64,000 nt of DNA from Nephrocerus scutellatus (GCA_947095585.1 OX352761.1:25635777-25699776); one strand, 5' to 3'; shown: positions 43,743 through 55,114, counted from the first letter of the stretch. The notes: a model not told the origin generated them from the sequence alone. Numbers and translations are program-made.

Positions 43743-43771
43743 CAAACTGATCATAAGAAAAACCCATCTAG

Positions 43772-44840
43772 TTTTTGAGCCGATGTTATTCAGTTTGTAT
43801 TCCATAAACTCTGGGCCTCCTGGTAAACGACATCCTCTCAGCGTAAGCTTGGCCTGCCTTGCTGTGATATTCCATTAATCCTGACGCCAAGGACTTTTCG
43901 AGCAGGATCCTGCTTCACTCATGGGAGTTAGGTGTCCCACCACCCGAAGTGTACCGGTCCTAATTCCCTTGGTGATGGTCGAGTTCGCGGTAATTCTGGT
44001 ATGTCTTACTTTTATAAAATATCTGGAATGGTTATTCCACGATAATGGCTGCATGTTGTGATATCTCCACAGAGAGTGCCTCTTCACCAGTTTTCGGGCA
44101 ACATTCCATCCTCTTTCTATTAGTTTGTGAATTGCTTAGTGTATAAGGGCCCTCGAGATTTAATCAGCTTTGCTGGGATTTTATCTGCTCTCGAGGCATT
44201 ATTACTTTTGAGCAGATTAATCTCTTTGCTAACTTCGTTTACGTTCAACTCACAAAAGTGCTTTTCTCATCGCTTCAAGATGCCTTTAAGATCGCCCATA
44301 CGATTATCCACTGTGTCTTTGCACTCTGTGCGACGTTGGTGTGTATTTTGTCAACCAGCTGACTCTTTGGTTGACCTTCCAGGTGTGGTGCGATCCTCGT
44401 TATCTGAACGGTTCGAGTTCACTTACGATATCCTTCTCCCAAGCTACTTTCTTTTGTCAGTGAACTATTTTTTCATATTTTCTGAGCTCTTTACATTCTT
44501 CTTCACCGTTGAATGGGATTTTTGCATTGCTCGGTACGCATCGAACGAGTCGTTCCGATATTTACAAACACTGCCTAAGATGGAGCCGCGGTGCTAGTGA
44601 CAGTATTTGAAAAGCGCCTTGCCAATTTCTTTTTTCCGATCGGCATTCTTAGCTATACTAATGACAATGATACGTTGTCCATTGTCATTAGTGTTCTCGT
44701 GTTTGTTATGGGTGCCAATGTACAGACTGAATACTGGCTCTCAACTTATATTTGCGTTCATATCGCTCAGAATTTTCACATTATACCGAGAACAGGAAAG
44801 GAGTTCCCGTTCGTCTGATTCAAAAAATTCTTCATTTTTA
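43772..44840 (-). mobile_element. RTE-clade LINE, copy H (heavily deleted)
   Basis: Minus-strand remnants in order: C-terminal block (43772-43990), a jump to RT fingers (44035-44240), linker (44240-44590) and a piece of endonuclease (ATTGTCATTAGTGTTCTCGT, 44685). Nearly all of the RT palm and thumb is deleted. More diverged than copies A-F. Confidence 0.75.
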
Positions 44841-44844
44841 TCTT

Positions 44845-45244
44845 CTGTCGTAAATACCAGGTTTTGCAACAAACGATTTTCAGCAGGATCTACCTGATTT
44901 TGCTTCCGTGTAAAAAAAATGCTTACTTCGGAACTCCAGAATGTTTTATTAAATATTTAAATAAGTCAATGTTTACGTCTATTTGCGGAAGAAGTGAAAA
45001 TTGGAGGACCTTAATATCGAACTAACAAACAATTGAGGTCAACGAACCATATATCTAAGCTTCAAAGGTTTTCCAATCGGACAACCAAATCGAACGAATT
45101 ATTTTCTTCGAAATAGCTCATACGCCACATTCTTTCTTGACTACCGATGCTCACTGCATGGTTACCTCCCTAGTGGATAAGCCGACTATAGATGGTCTTC
45201 ACTGAAATCCAATTAAAAATTAGATAAACAGTTTTTATGTCTTA
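44845..45244. other. unassigned sequence
   Basis: About 400 bases without a recognised gene or repeat. Confidence 0.4.
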
Positions 45245-45601
45245 CTAGCGGAAATATCTGGCGTTTCCCGGCTGCCCCATCCCACTGACCCCACCCAACT
45301 GACCACCAGCACACTGACCTCCTGCCCATCAACTACCCGCTGACCCGCTCCACCCATTAACCACCAAGGCCATCCAGAAAACTATAGAATCGACCCTTAT
45401 GTACATAAGGGTTCGAATCCTATGGAAAAACGCACTTTCAGTTTTTCCAGAATTTTCCGGGAAACTTTTTTAAGTGTCTTTCCGTATAAACCTTGCTCGG
45501 ACTATAACTAACATTTTAAAATAAAAATGAGCCAACTCGGTCCGGCCGTTTGCAAGTGATGCGGTTACCAACGACCAGCATTTCATTTTTATTTATATAG
45601 A
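45245..45601 (-). mobile_element. small non-autonomous Helitron
   Basis: Read on the minus strand it begins TCTATATAAATAAAAATGAA, then CTGGTCGTTGGTAACCGCAT, which resembles the TCTATATATATAAAAATGAA-type 5' ends of insect Helitrons. It ends GGGAAACGCCAGATATTTCC GCTAG followed by T: a short stem (GGAAA/TTTCC) and a CTAG 3' terminus. Inside are an AACGGCCGGACCGAGTTGGC segment, an 18-bp perfect palindrome at 45394-45411 and a degenerate GGTCAG-rich minisatellite (45275-45380). At 357 bp it encodes no Rep/helicase, so movement would need a helper. The 5' flanking base is T, not the usual A. Confidence 0.6.
45394..45411. repeat. 18-bp perfect palindrome
   Basis: CCCTTATGTACATAAGGG, inside the Helitron and directly before GTTCGAATCC, a B-box-like word. 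Confidence 0.8.
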
Positions 45602-45604
45602 AGA

Positions 45605-46193
45605 AGATGTTATTAACTTTATCTCCGCAGAACTGCATTTTAAGTACCTGTGTAATTTTTATTACAACCGTTCGCTTAATTTCCGTAGTATTATAAGCAG
45701 AAGCAAAAATTATTTTATGCAATCCATAAAATGTTTTATTTTTCATAAATCGTGTTATATGTTTGGTGTAAAGAACACTTGCAGACAACAGTAAAGCATG
45801 TACCGTCTCCAGATGGTACGGCCGTTTTATGGCTATTTTTTCTGTTTTTTTTTTCATGTTTTTCAAGAGCGAACCAATTACCGGCTTTACTGAAATCTCC
45901 TGGATGACCGTTTTAGTATTATACTGAAAACAAGGAAACCCCGAAGTGTCTTAATTACAGTCAATTCCTGAATTAAAACCGGAAAACCACAAAAAGACTT
46001 AATCACTAGCATACATGTGTATTCGATAGTTCGCGATCACAAAACAATTTGCTGTAAATGGAAATTGTCTACGAGATCAGACATTCAGTATTTGAATAAT
46101 AGTTAAAAAAAGTTTTCATTGAGTAGTACGTACGGATGCTGTAAATATGGTTCAGGAGAAGTTCAGATTTTCATATATGACGGAAGAGAACAT
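45605..46193. other. unassigned sequence
   Basis: A 116-codon minus-strand frame (45516-45866) overlaps the Helitron end and shows no domain. Nothing else was recognised. Confidence 0.35.
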
Positions 46194-46196
46194 TCA

Positions 46197-46823
46197 GGCT
46201 AATGACACACGAGCTCCTTTTGGCGCCATGAGTACCCAGAGAACCAATGGAATAGTACACACGAGCGTCCGCGAACAAAAAGGAGTCGGTATGGTCGCGC
46301 GACCTTTTTTACGCAGCGACTTCCCTTCATGGCGCGCGAACCGTAGAGCGTCATAAGGGGTACTATTATATATCAGAATGAACACACGAGCGTCCAAATG
46401 GGAGCGCGTCATTTAAAATTTAATTTTTCAAAGGGATCGTAGTGCGTCATGAGGGGATATATCAGAATGAACATACGAGCGTCCAAATTGGAGCGCCTCA
46501 TTTAAAATTAACTTTTTGAAAGGCAAGGTGAGTCTAAATGCATTTTTAAATTTCCCGGTTCCAATACATAAATTAAATTAATGAATTTAGGAAAGAAAAT
46601 CATGGATCGTATTGATTCTTTCTTTCTTTTTGCAACAAATATAAAAATAAAACATTATTTTGAACTGTATTCATCTTGAATAACCAAACTAAACTAACAA
46701 GCATGATCAGCAAAATATGCTGTCGCGCGGCCAAAATGCAGCTCGTGTGAAAACAACGAAATTTTCTCCGGGCGCGCGGACAATTTGCCGCGCGACCTTT
46801 TTGGAGCTCGTGTGGCATTAGCC
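46197..46823. mobile_element. 627-bp MITE with 21-bp inverted ends and TCA duplication
   Basis: The left end GGCTAATGACACACGAGCTC C and the right end at 46803-46823 are inverted copies over 21 bases with one mismatch. TCA occurs on both sides (46194-46196 and 46824-46826), giving a 3-bp target duplication as in PIF/Harbinger-type elements, although TWA is more usual there. Internally, ATATATCAGAATGAACA, ACGAGCGTCCAAAT and GGAGCG..TCATTTAAAATT occur twice (46366-46425 and 46455-46515). No transposase, so non-autonomous. Confidence 0.78.
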
Positions 46824-46825
46824 TC

Positions 46826-47180
46826 AGGGTGTCCCCTAATTCTTCAAGGATAATTTGGGAAATGATTCTTGGGTATATTCTAAGAAAAAAATCGTTCTAC
46901 AGTAATGACCTATCTCCAATGTTGACATCATTTATCGGGGATTTAAAAAGAATCTTACTTTGGTATACCCTGACCCATGTTAAAGGAGATTTCTCTGTTA
47001 ATGCTAATGGTAAAAACTTCGTTGAGGACTTTATTTTTAGAATATACTATAGCCTTTAGAATACTAGCCTTTGTAATTGCGTTTAAATAAAGCTCATATC
47101 TTATTTGAGTTTTCAGATATACAACTTCAATGCCCGTTCCAGTTTTATTGCCCATGCTTATTTTTGAATTTGAGGTCAAT
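46826..47180 (+). repeat. dispersed repeat 'AGGGTGTCCCC', long copy
   Basis: Matches 40565-40750 at both ends (AGGGTGTCCCC...GATTCTTGGGTATATTCTAA; CCATGCTTATTTTTGA). It has an extra ~150 bases in the middle (about 46970-47125). It starts within the TCA duplication of the MITE, so the MITE inserted at its edge. Confidence 0.65.
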
Positions 47181-47408
47181 TTTCTCCAGAAAATGTGTAA
47201 TAAACATAACGTTTTACTATTTTTTTCTTATTAACGTAAAAATAATAAAAACAAAAATCAACAACAAGTTTGCGGAAAAACCCATAGATTTTATGATACT
47301 TGGGAAAACTGGCAGCAGGTAATAAATATTTTTTTTTGTTTTGTTTTAAACTCCAAAGGCTATGAATAAAAAATCATTTTTTGTTGGTTTAGATAATTTT
47401 TATTTTAT

Positions 47409-47601
47409 GTGTGTACAACAACAGTTATAACAGGTGCTCAAAGTATTAATTGTGCAGTTAAGGGATGTCCTCAAGGAGGAGTGCTTTCTCCAGTTGCATG
47501 GTCACTAGTCATTGCCAATCTTCTAGTCGATCTTCACAGATCGGGCTACATCGCCGTTTGTTATGCGGACGATTTGGCGATTTTTTTAATTGGTAAAGAC
47601 T
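47409..47601 (+). pseudogene. R1/LOA-type RT palm with intact YADD
   Basis: NCAVKGCPQGGVLSPVAWSL then HRSGYIAVCYADDLAIFLIG. Motif B and the YADD box are intact here, but the frame runs into a SINE right after FTSL, so no full enzyme is possible. Confidence 0.8.
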
Positions 47602-47800
47602 TCACTTCTCTTGCGAATGGGTGACAAACGTTCCGAGAGTAATAACTTGTCACGGAAAGCTTTTCAATTTGCCGTTCGGAACCGGCCTTAAATTGTAGGT
47701 CCCTTCCATTTGTGTCCAAAAATATACATGCACAACACAAACGGTCGCGAGAAGCTTAGCCTTGGACCGCAACGGTCTGTCGTGCCGAATATTATTATTA
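47602..47800 (+). repeat. tRNA-derived SINE, family 1, copy B (5'-truncated)
   Basis: Lacks the tRNA head. The body CGTTCCGAGAGTAATAACTT, GCCGTTCGGAACCGGCC, TAAATTGTAGGTCCCTTCC, CGCGAGAAGCTTAGCC and TTGGACCGCAACGGTCTGTC matches the family copy at 59172-59468, and the 3' end is ATTATTATTA. It is lodged in the LINE at 47400-48960. Confidence 0.78.
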
Positions 47801-49119
47801 AGCACTGCACGACTATCACTAGTGTCATGCAAGTTGCTTAACTACACGTTTTATAATGGTGCAGCAGAGAAGGACTATCCACCAATCCTTGCAAAACCAT
47901 TCTAGTGGCTTTCACGAAAAAAGACTGGTCAATTTGGAACCTATAATCATCAAAGGTCTCACGTTAGATTATTCCAGTCAGGTTAAATATATCAGCACCA
48001 TCTTTGACAAACGGCTAAACTGGAATATTATCATATCAAGTCCTCCATCGAACGTTCCAATAGGGGCCAGTAGACGCCTCTACGGCAATACTTGGGGTCT
48101 TAATCCTAAAATGATACATTGGATGTATACAATGATGGTGAGACCTCTTATCACGTACGCGGCTATCGTTTGGTGGCAGAAAGTTCTTGAAGAATTCCTG
48201 TTTTGGTATAACGGGTGCCATGCGCACCTGCCCTGCGACAGCACTAGAAGATGGATCGAAGATTGAAACTAGAGTGCGAACTGGTGTCTTTGGACCGAAC
48301 AAGTCTCAATATTAATAGGAAAAAGTCCCGCGGTTTTCCAGGCGAAACTACATGCCATTGAAATCTGCGCTAGGATCAACCTTACTAGAGGAATTAAGTG
48401 CTCTAGAATATATGTATATCTTTTCAGATAGCCAGGCAGCATTTAAAGCGCTGTTGTCCAACTTAATGAAATCGTTATCAGTCAAAAACTGCACTGCAAT
48501 CTCTTGTCAGACACAACAGAGTGAAACTCGGTAGAGTCCCTGGTCATCATCAGGGAATTGCAGGCAATGTATCTGCAGATAAATTATGTACTTAGGACTG
48601 GCTCGGAATCTGTGTTCATAGGACCAACATTGTAGGACCCTACTGTGGTGTCAACTGGGGCTGCCACCACTGATAAATTGTTGGGAACACAAACTTCGTC
48701 TGGCCCACTGGGAATACAATCCAAACAATTAATCAGTCCCTTTTCCTATAAGGAAATCCTTAATCTAAATAGGGATAGAATTAGGAAGCTGGTTAGTTTT
48801 CTAACAGAGAAACTCTGCCCATAAGGATATACTATCCTTCACTAGGGAGGTTGTATGTCTCTTGGAGTAAAGACATCTTAAGATACAATAGATATTTTAG
48901 GTCGAAGTGTCTGTCACATGGGCTATGTATGGTATATATCACAACAACAAAAAAATAAAGCAAATCGTATACCGCATTACGGCTTAGGTAGGTCTTAAAT
49001 GAATAATTTGGAGTGAATATTAATCCGTGTCCGCGTTAGACAGATTCCGGTTTATACAAGAGAAGTTTTTAAGAAAAATACCAAACAAAAAAATTTGAGA
49101 TCAAATAATTTTTCCGGGA

Positions 49120-49690
49120 CATCAAGTTTCCAGCTTTCCGAAACTGCTGCGAAGTGTTTAGGTTCAAAATTTCACTCCGTCTGATTTGGCGTTGATTCGC
49201 CATAAACTTGCCATAACATATGCGCTGGTCAGGTGCACCTAAAACTACCGTGCATCTGCTAGTTACAATTCAGAACCGAGCGTTAAAACTTTTTGGATAC
49301 GGAAAAATTGCGGATTGAATAGTTTCGCTCGGTCACCGCAGGAACATTTCCTGCTTGTCACTGTTTCATTGTTACTACTAAGAGCGGTGCTAAGGAGATA
49401 AGCAGCCTCTCCACAAGTTCATCCGTAATTTCCGTGGCTCGTGGCACACGCGCCCATGAGGTTATCATCCATAAAGCAAATTTTCGCGTCTCCAGTTAAG
49501 CTTAGAGATGCTTTCTTTAGTTGTACAACACATATGTGAAATGCGATGCCATCAAAATCTGTTCCCGCACCGATGTAAATTTCAAGCGATCAAAGTCCAA
49601 GCTTACAGACATTTCCGCTTTTACCCCCAGTCTGTGCCTAACTTTGTATGGACATAAAACCCTTGACGCAAATGCAAATTTAAAAAAAAA
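49120..49690 (+). pseudogene. CR1/jockey-like LINE C-terminal relic
   Basis: Highly decayed copy of the 3' part of the LINE at 14017-16150. Shared words include TGCTGCGAAGTGTTTAGGTT, TCACTCCGTCTGATTTGGC, GGTGCACCTAAAACTACC and GGAACATTTCCTGCTTGTCA. Reading frames are broken throughout. Confidence 0.65.
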
Positions 49691-49699
49691 GTAACGCAA

Positions 49700-51505
49700 C
49701 TCCCACTTGGTAAATTTGTAAAACACCCTGTGAAATATGCACCGTTCATCAATTACTATAGCTCAGTTAGAAAACAATAATTGCAGCAACAGCGGTCTGC
49801 ATTTCGTTCTCGTGTTGGCAAATGGCATTCCACCTACATGCATCACGGCCACTCGTCCAATTGTGGACTTGTTCTTGGGCGTCAGCGAATCGAATCAGCA
49901 AAAAACCAAATGTGGGCGTTCTCTATTTTTGTTACAGGGAGCAGTAAGCAGTAAGTAAGCGAACAGCACCAAAGACAGTCAGAAAACGAAGAGAAAAATC
50001 ACTAAAGAGCACATAAATGCGGTCTCGCAGCCCGCCCTTTTGAGACGAAAACATTGAATGACCTGCACCAAGCACCAAGCATAAGAACTTTTTTGTAAAA
50101 ATAAAGAGAACAAAATGTTTGAGCGAGAGAACAATTGACCATCTCGTAGAATGTTTGTTGACATTGTAGTGGGTGAGTGTTCACTTTGTTCGTCATCATC
50201 ATTTGTCAGACATGCTGCGCTTGAATGTTTCAAATTTAACTACGTTTTGAGCTTTAAGCTTTCAGCCTTCCCTTTCAGAGCTTCAGACTGCAGGATATTG
50301 GAGAGTATTTCTCCTAAGTGAAAGAAAGTCTTTTCATAAGGGAAAGAAAGTGAAAGTGTCTCTGCTGCTAGAATGCTACATCATTAGCTTCAGGGCAAGG
50401 ATATAAAATGGATTGCGTCTTTACTACTGACCTAAACGCCATGTCGTAAAGCAGCAAATTTTTTCGAATATCCTTTGAGTTTGGAATTTTTTCCCATGAT
50501 ATTTTTTTATCCCAAGGATATTGTTTATCCCAAGGAAATTTCCATTTGTTTTTTTTTTTTATTGAAGAAGATTTTTTGGTTTGTTTTGGTCCTTTTCCGA
50601 TATCTACGCGTTGGCATGTTCCTGCCTTAATAATGAACGGCGTTACCTACTGAGACGAGACATTCAAAGTGCGCAGATTCCTCCTGATGTTTTTTTGTGT
50701 GTGTTGGCTGTTGGCTTTGCCTTTGGGATGACTAATTGAAACAGATGATTGCCCTTAGTCTCGTGATACCTACATGCCAACGGCAGCTGGGAAGGCTCCG
50801 TATATTCCTTATTTATCTGCATTAACGTATAGATACCCATGATAAGATGAGTTTTTTGTGGTGTTGGCTACTGCGTGCAATGTTGTTTTGTCAACAGGTT
50901 GTTGTTTTTGTTGTTGTTGGAAAAATAGCACAAAAAATTGCTTCATCAGAAAACGCACACAAGAATGCTTGTAATTACTGCTTGATGGGAATATGTTGTT
51001 CTCAGGCTTTTTCTAGTAGTCGCTCACTTATATCTTATCTCTTCAAAAAAAGCCTCAGGAAGAACTTGGTTTTCCTGAAATTAAATTTTTAGCTGAGTAT
51101 TGAGCCAAGGCAGCACCAGCAGCAGGTCAACAACAAGTTGAGGTCAAGGAAGCAACGGGAAATACATTTCTACAACAAAATATAAACCTAGATACTTCAT
51201 TAATTACCTACAAATTTTAGCGGTTCACAGGAAGTCCAGCCAGTCGCCTCCTAACTTCCGCAATCCGTGTGTTTTCGAAGGGTTTTAAAGCCGTTCTCTC
51301 CTGCGATTTCTTAAGTACGTCTAGGTGTGAACCCGACAAAAATTACGGAATCTTTTTTCTCACCTCACCTAACCATTTTACCATTTTTCATCGTAGCACC
51401 AAATGAACATATGGCGGGAATATGAACCAAATCCAACCATAAACACAATTTTTTGTCAATATTTCGACTCCAGCGCCACCTAACGGGTCTAAATAAAAAA
51501 AGGAC
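49700..51505. other. unassigned sequence
   Basis: About 1.8 kb without a supported gene. Several T-rich and GTT-rich runs (near 50550 and 50890-50920). Possibly single-copy non-coding DNA. Confidence 0.4.
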
Positions 51506-51509
51506 TATC

Positions 51510-51615
51510 CGGGCTGGATCATCTTCACGATGTCACCATCGCGGCAATGCTCGTAGATTCCGTCGGTCTAGAGTATCCGTAATAGTCCTTTCTCACATAC
51601 AACCAATTCTCCGTA
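51510..51615 (-). mobile_element. RTE-clade LINE remnant (~100 bp)
   Basis: CTTCACGATGTCACCATCGC, AATGCTCGTAGATTC and AGTCCTTTCTCACATAC match the C-terminal-block region of the other RTE copies (for example 33395-33480). Confidence 0.6.
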
Positions 51616-51694
51616 ATTTTTTTCTCTCTCTTCTCTTTTCTTTCTCTTAAGTGCGGACGATTGTTGGTGTTGCCTTGTTAACTATAGCTCCCGA

Positions 51695-52385
51695 CCTATT
51701 TTTAAATTCTCTATATATACTTCGCGTCGGCATGGTTCTGTCGTTCGTGCTGTCGTTGATTTTGTCGTTCGGTGGTAAAATCTGGCGATCAATTTTCAAC
51801 CCACTTTCCAAAGCCCGCTTTTATTGAAACCTTGCACACATGCATATCTCCGATGACAACACTTTCTATTAAAATTTGGGGACCCTCGTGCCTCGGGCTC
51901 ACATACAAATATTTTACAAAATTTACCCGATTTTCTTCAAATTTTATACACATGTGTGTCTCCCATGGACAAGACTTTTTGTAAAAACGTTGGAGACCCC
52001 AAGCCCCGGGGTCATGATGCGCCCTACAAATTTTTAAAAAAAAATTAACTCGATTTTCTTCAGATTTTATATACATGTGTATCTCCGATGGACAACACTT
52101 TTTGTAAAATGTTTGGAGACCCTGATGGGCTCCGGGATCGTGAGGCCCCATACATTTTTTTTTTAAATTAACCCGAATTCTATCAAATTTTATACACATG
52201 TGTATCTCCGAGAGACATCACTTTTTGTAAAAATTTTGGATACTCCGGGCACCGGGGTCGTGATGCCCCATACAAATTTAAAAAAAAAAAACTATCCTGA
52301 TTTTCTTCAAATTTTATATACATGTCTATCTCCGATGGACAATACTTCTTGTATAAATTTTGGGGACACATGGTCCCACGACCCC
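51695..52385. repeat. ~118-bp tandem array, locus 2 (satellite family 1)
   Basis: Same family and orientation as 14490-15345, with the same leader (ATTTTTAAATTCTCTATAT and GATCAATTTT.AACCCACTTT). The unit marker occurs at 51847, 51959, 52082, 52205 and 52329, spacings 112-124 bp. The GC-rich half varies (ACCCCAAGCCCCGGGGTCAT). Confidence 0.8.
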
Positions 52386-52745
52386 GAATAAGATTATTAT
52401 GGTCTGGAATTTAAGGGAATTTCTGGAATTTCTTAAACGATTCACATGAAATTCGGTATGCAGAACTAAGATGCGACTGTAAGACTTCTTCGTATGAATA
52501 TTCTCGAATATGATTATTGTGGTCTGGAATATCTGGAACAGAGCAATTTCTCAAGCGATTCTTAAGAAATTCGGATTGTAGGACCAAGATGCGACTATAA
52601 GACTTCTTCCTATGGAAATTATGGAATATGATCATTATGGTTTCTGAAACAAAGCCATTTCACAAGCGATTCGCATGAAATTCGGTATGTAGGACTAAGA
52701 TGCGACTTTAAGACTTGTTCCTATGGAAATTCTGGGATATGGTAC
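52386..52745. repeat. ~115-bp tandem array (satellite family 2), three units
   Basis: Three units carrying AAGATGCGACT (at about 52469, 52587, 52698), with TCAAGCGATTC, AAATTCGG and GACTTCTTCCTATGGAAATT. Directly downstream of satellite family 1 but unrelated in sequence. One isolated unit lies at 32930-33065. Confidence 0.78.
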
Positions 52746-52869
52746 CTAATTAGAATCTGGAATATTGGAATTAATAGTTCCGGAACTATGATTATATGCT
52801 GGTTCTTTAAAAACATTTTTTATACGGACGAGGATATAAACCTTGAGTAGCCAGAACTATTCAGCTTTT

Positions 52870-52990
52870 TCTTCTCTAGGAGAAATTTACGGGCGGCCAC
52901 AACGTGGAGGTTTGATCGCACTTTTTTCTGCAAGTGCATCAATAGTTCGTATTATTCCCCCTATTCTAATGATGATTGATGTCTGTGATT
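52870..52990 (-). mobile_element. RTE-clade LINE 5'-region remnant
   Basis: GGAGAAATTTACGGGCGGCC, ACAACGTGGAGGTTTGATCG and CGTATTATTCCCCCTATTCT correspond to the 5' part of RTE copies B and C (12550-12690; 21265-21390). About 120 bases, decayed. Confidence 0.6.
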
Positions 52991-53379
52991 GACATTAAAG
53001 AACTAAATTATTGTTTTCTTCTTCGTTTCTGTTCTGTTTTGTGTAAGAGTTTTTAGAATCTGACCAACGCTTAACTGTACCTATTATTCCAATTCGAAAC
53101 ATTGCAGAAGAAATATTTATAGACGGTATGCTCTCAATCGGTATTCAGTTTTCCATAATTTAACATTGGGCAACTTTGTCATTCTTCTAATGAAGCAGAA
53201 AGATGTTTTAAGATGTTACTCTTCGCGAATGGAAGTGCACTGAGCGAATATGTCTACTGTCAACAACAACAAAAACAAAATTTCCTTTCATTGAATTGCT
53301 TCCTATTGGAAATCACATTTCAGTTTTTAGTTTTTAATGACTTTTATTTCATTTTAAATAAATTATATATTTATATGTA

Positions 53380-53535
53380 TATGTATATATATCAAACAAT
53401 TTTTGTGCGTCTGTGCGTTAGACATCGCAAAACTAAAAAACTATCTATCCAGTTGAGCTTAAACTTTCCCAACGTGTTTGTTTATTGATGCAAATGTTAA
53501 ATTTTACAACCGTGCAACGCCGGGCACACAGCTAG
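53380..53535 (+). mobile_element. possible Helitron-type end
   Basis: CCGTGCAACGCCGGGCACAC AGCTAG|T at 53510-53536 has a short GTGC/GCAC stem and a CTAG terminus before T, a Helitron-like 3' end. Upstream TTTTTGTGCGTCTGTGCGTT resembles the subterminal part of such elements. The 5' end is not certain; TATATATATC near 53380 is a guess. Confidence 0.35.
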
Positions 53536-53619
53536 TATAATAATATAATTATATTTATATAGAAAGACATTGTTTTGAGTACATAATTGCATATCCATAT
53601 ACATACATAAATAGTGAGT

Positions 53620-53825
53620 AATTTAATAGTCGCCTTCGATAACACGCTTTCTGCAACGAAGTGCTTTCAATGCATAACAATTATAAACTACATCCCGATC
53701 CCAGCCTTAGTCACCATTTAGGATGCTGATTACTTCATTTACTTCTAACTTACTTAACTTAAACATCTAGCGGAGTTCTTTGATTATTGGACAAATCGCA
53801 ATAAAGTGAACCACATCTTCTCTTA
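53620..53825 (-). pseudogene. C-terminal zinc knuckle of a LINE
   Basis: One minus-strand frame reads EDVVHFIAICPIIKELR, stop, MFKLSKLEVNEVISILNGD, stop, then ALKALRCRKRVIEGDY and a final stop. It has the H...C knuckle and the terminal ISILNGD..KALRCRK block of R1/I-type LINEs. Two internal stops. GGTTAGGTTAGGT at 53826-53839 lies on its 5' side. Confidence 0.65.
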
Positions 53826-54129
53826 GGTTAGGTTAGGTCTTAAGGTTACAAATCTCGGACAAATTGGAAGATCTGACGATTTGGTATATGGTATTTAAAT
53901 ATTTGTCGAATATTGATTAAAAATGTTGTCACGAGTTTTAGGCTTTCTAGAGTTCGCAATGGATTTTGCAAATAGAAACACAACACAGATTCGTTTATTC
54001 ACAAATTACATCTTTAATTCACAAATAGCAAAAGTTCACAAATTCATACTGGCGATTACTTATTATTCACACAAATAACACTTATGTTCACAACAACACT
54101 TGTATTCACATATAACATTCCTCTATTTA

Positions 54130-55110
54130 CTTCCAAGCACAAATCCAAATCTTTACTCCAAACCCAGTACTCAAATTCTGAAACTCTTACCGAAATCCAT
54201 GATATCCAGTTGCAAGCTTCTTTTAAAATAAAAATTAAAAACTTGACAGAAGCCATCAAAAACTTAAAGTTAAAAAAATCTTCTCAATACGACGCTATGA
54301 TGAAGGAACTAACAAAAGTAGCCGTAACTCAGTTACTACACATATTAAGTGCATTACTACGCCCAAAGTATTTATCGAACTTCTGGAAGAAAGCCGATGT
54401 TATCGTAATCGCTAAACCGGAAAACTACTACTACTCTTAAGTAAATTCATGTTGCATCGAAGATATTCAAGAAGCTTTTTCTGGACCAACTTATGCCATA
54501 CACTGACGATTTAAATGAAATTGCTCGGCATCAATTTGGCTACAGGTGAAGACATCGCAAGTGCAGCTGCATTGCATAGTTACAAAAATGAGATGAGCCT
54601 TCGAGGATAAGCAATATTTCTCAGCTTTGTTTATTGATATTAACCCAGCCATCGATAAGGTATGGCACAAGGGGCTGTTTCACAAAATTAGGCAAATGCT
54701 TCTTCAAAACACACATGGTGTTCTAGAAAGTTATCTTTCAAATCGTAATTTCAGCATAAAATATACGTCCCATCTATGCAACATCGGGGTGCTACAAGGG
54801 AGCATCTTTGACCCGTTTTTTGTCAATATATACTTCTGTTTTGTCAATCCACACGCACACACCTAAACTTTTGCAGACGATACAGCAACTATCAGCTCCC
54901 ATAGAGACCCGGACATCGCATCTCATCGACTTCAAAATCATGCATACAACCTAGAAAAATGGCTGGAAGCCTGGAGAATTAAAGTAAACGAAATCAACTG
55001 CACTCACAGTTACCCTGAGGAAAGGTAATTGCGCTAGAGTCAAAATCAATGGTCTCACCATCCCATTAATTTCAACTCAAATTAAGCAACCTGTACACAT
55101 ATTTCGAATT
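54130..55110 (+). pseudogene. jockey-type LINE RT, decayed
   Basis: Fingers: IKNLKLKKSSQYDAMMKEL and LSNFWKKADVIVIAKP (frame 54084-54440). Palm: FIDINPAIDKVWHKGLFHKI (motif A, 54629-54690), SYLSNRNFSIKY, GVLQGSIFDPFF (motif B, altered) and FADDTATI near 54870 in another frame. Then EKWLEAWRIKVNEINCTH and KINGLTIPLI. The sequence order is that of the jockey clade. Several frameshifts, 5'- and 3'-truncated. Confidence 0.75.
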
Positions 55111-55114
55111 ATAG

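Larger units (their letters stand above)
47400..48960 (+). mobile_element. R1/LOA-type LINE fragment with a SINE insertion
   Basis: The 3' half of a LINE with RNase H. RT motif B and polymerase box (CPQGGVLSPVAWSLVI and VCYADDLAIF, 47460-47585), a SINE at 47602-47800, then thumb (KYISTIFDKRLNWN; GLNPKMIHWMYTMMVRPLIT, ~47975-48160), RNase H-like relics (FQAKLHAIEICARINLTRGI near 48340) and a damaged C-terminus with NRDRIRKLVSFLT (~48770). It ends near 48960. Many frameshifts. Confidence 0.75.

Noticed and set aside
45516..45866. 116-codon minus-strand frame
   Set aside because: It crosses the Helitron boundary at 45601 and has no recognisable domain.
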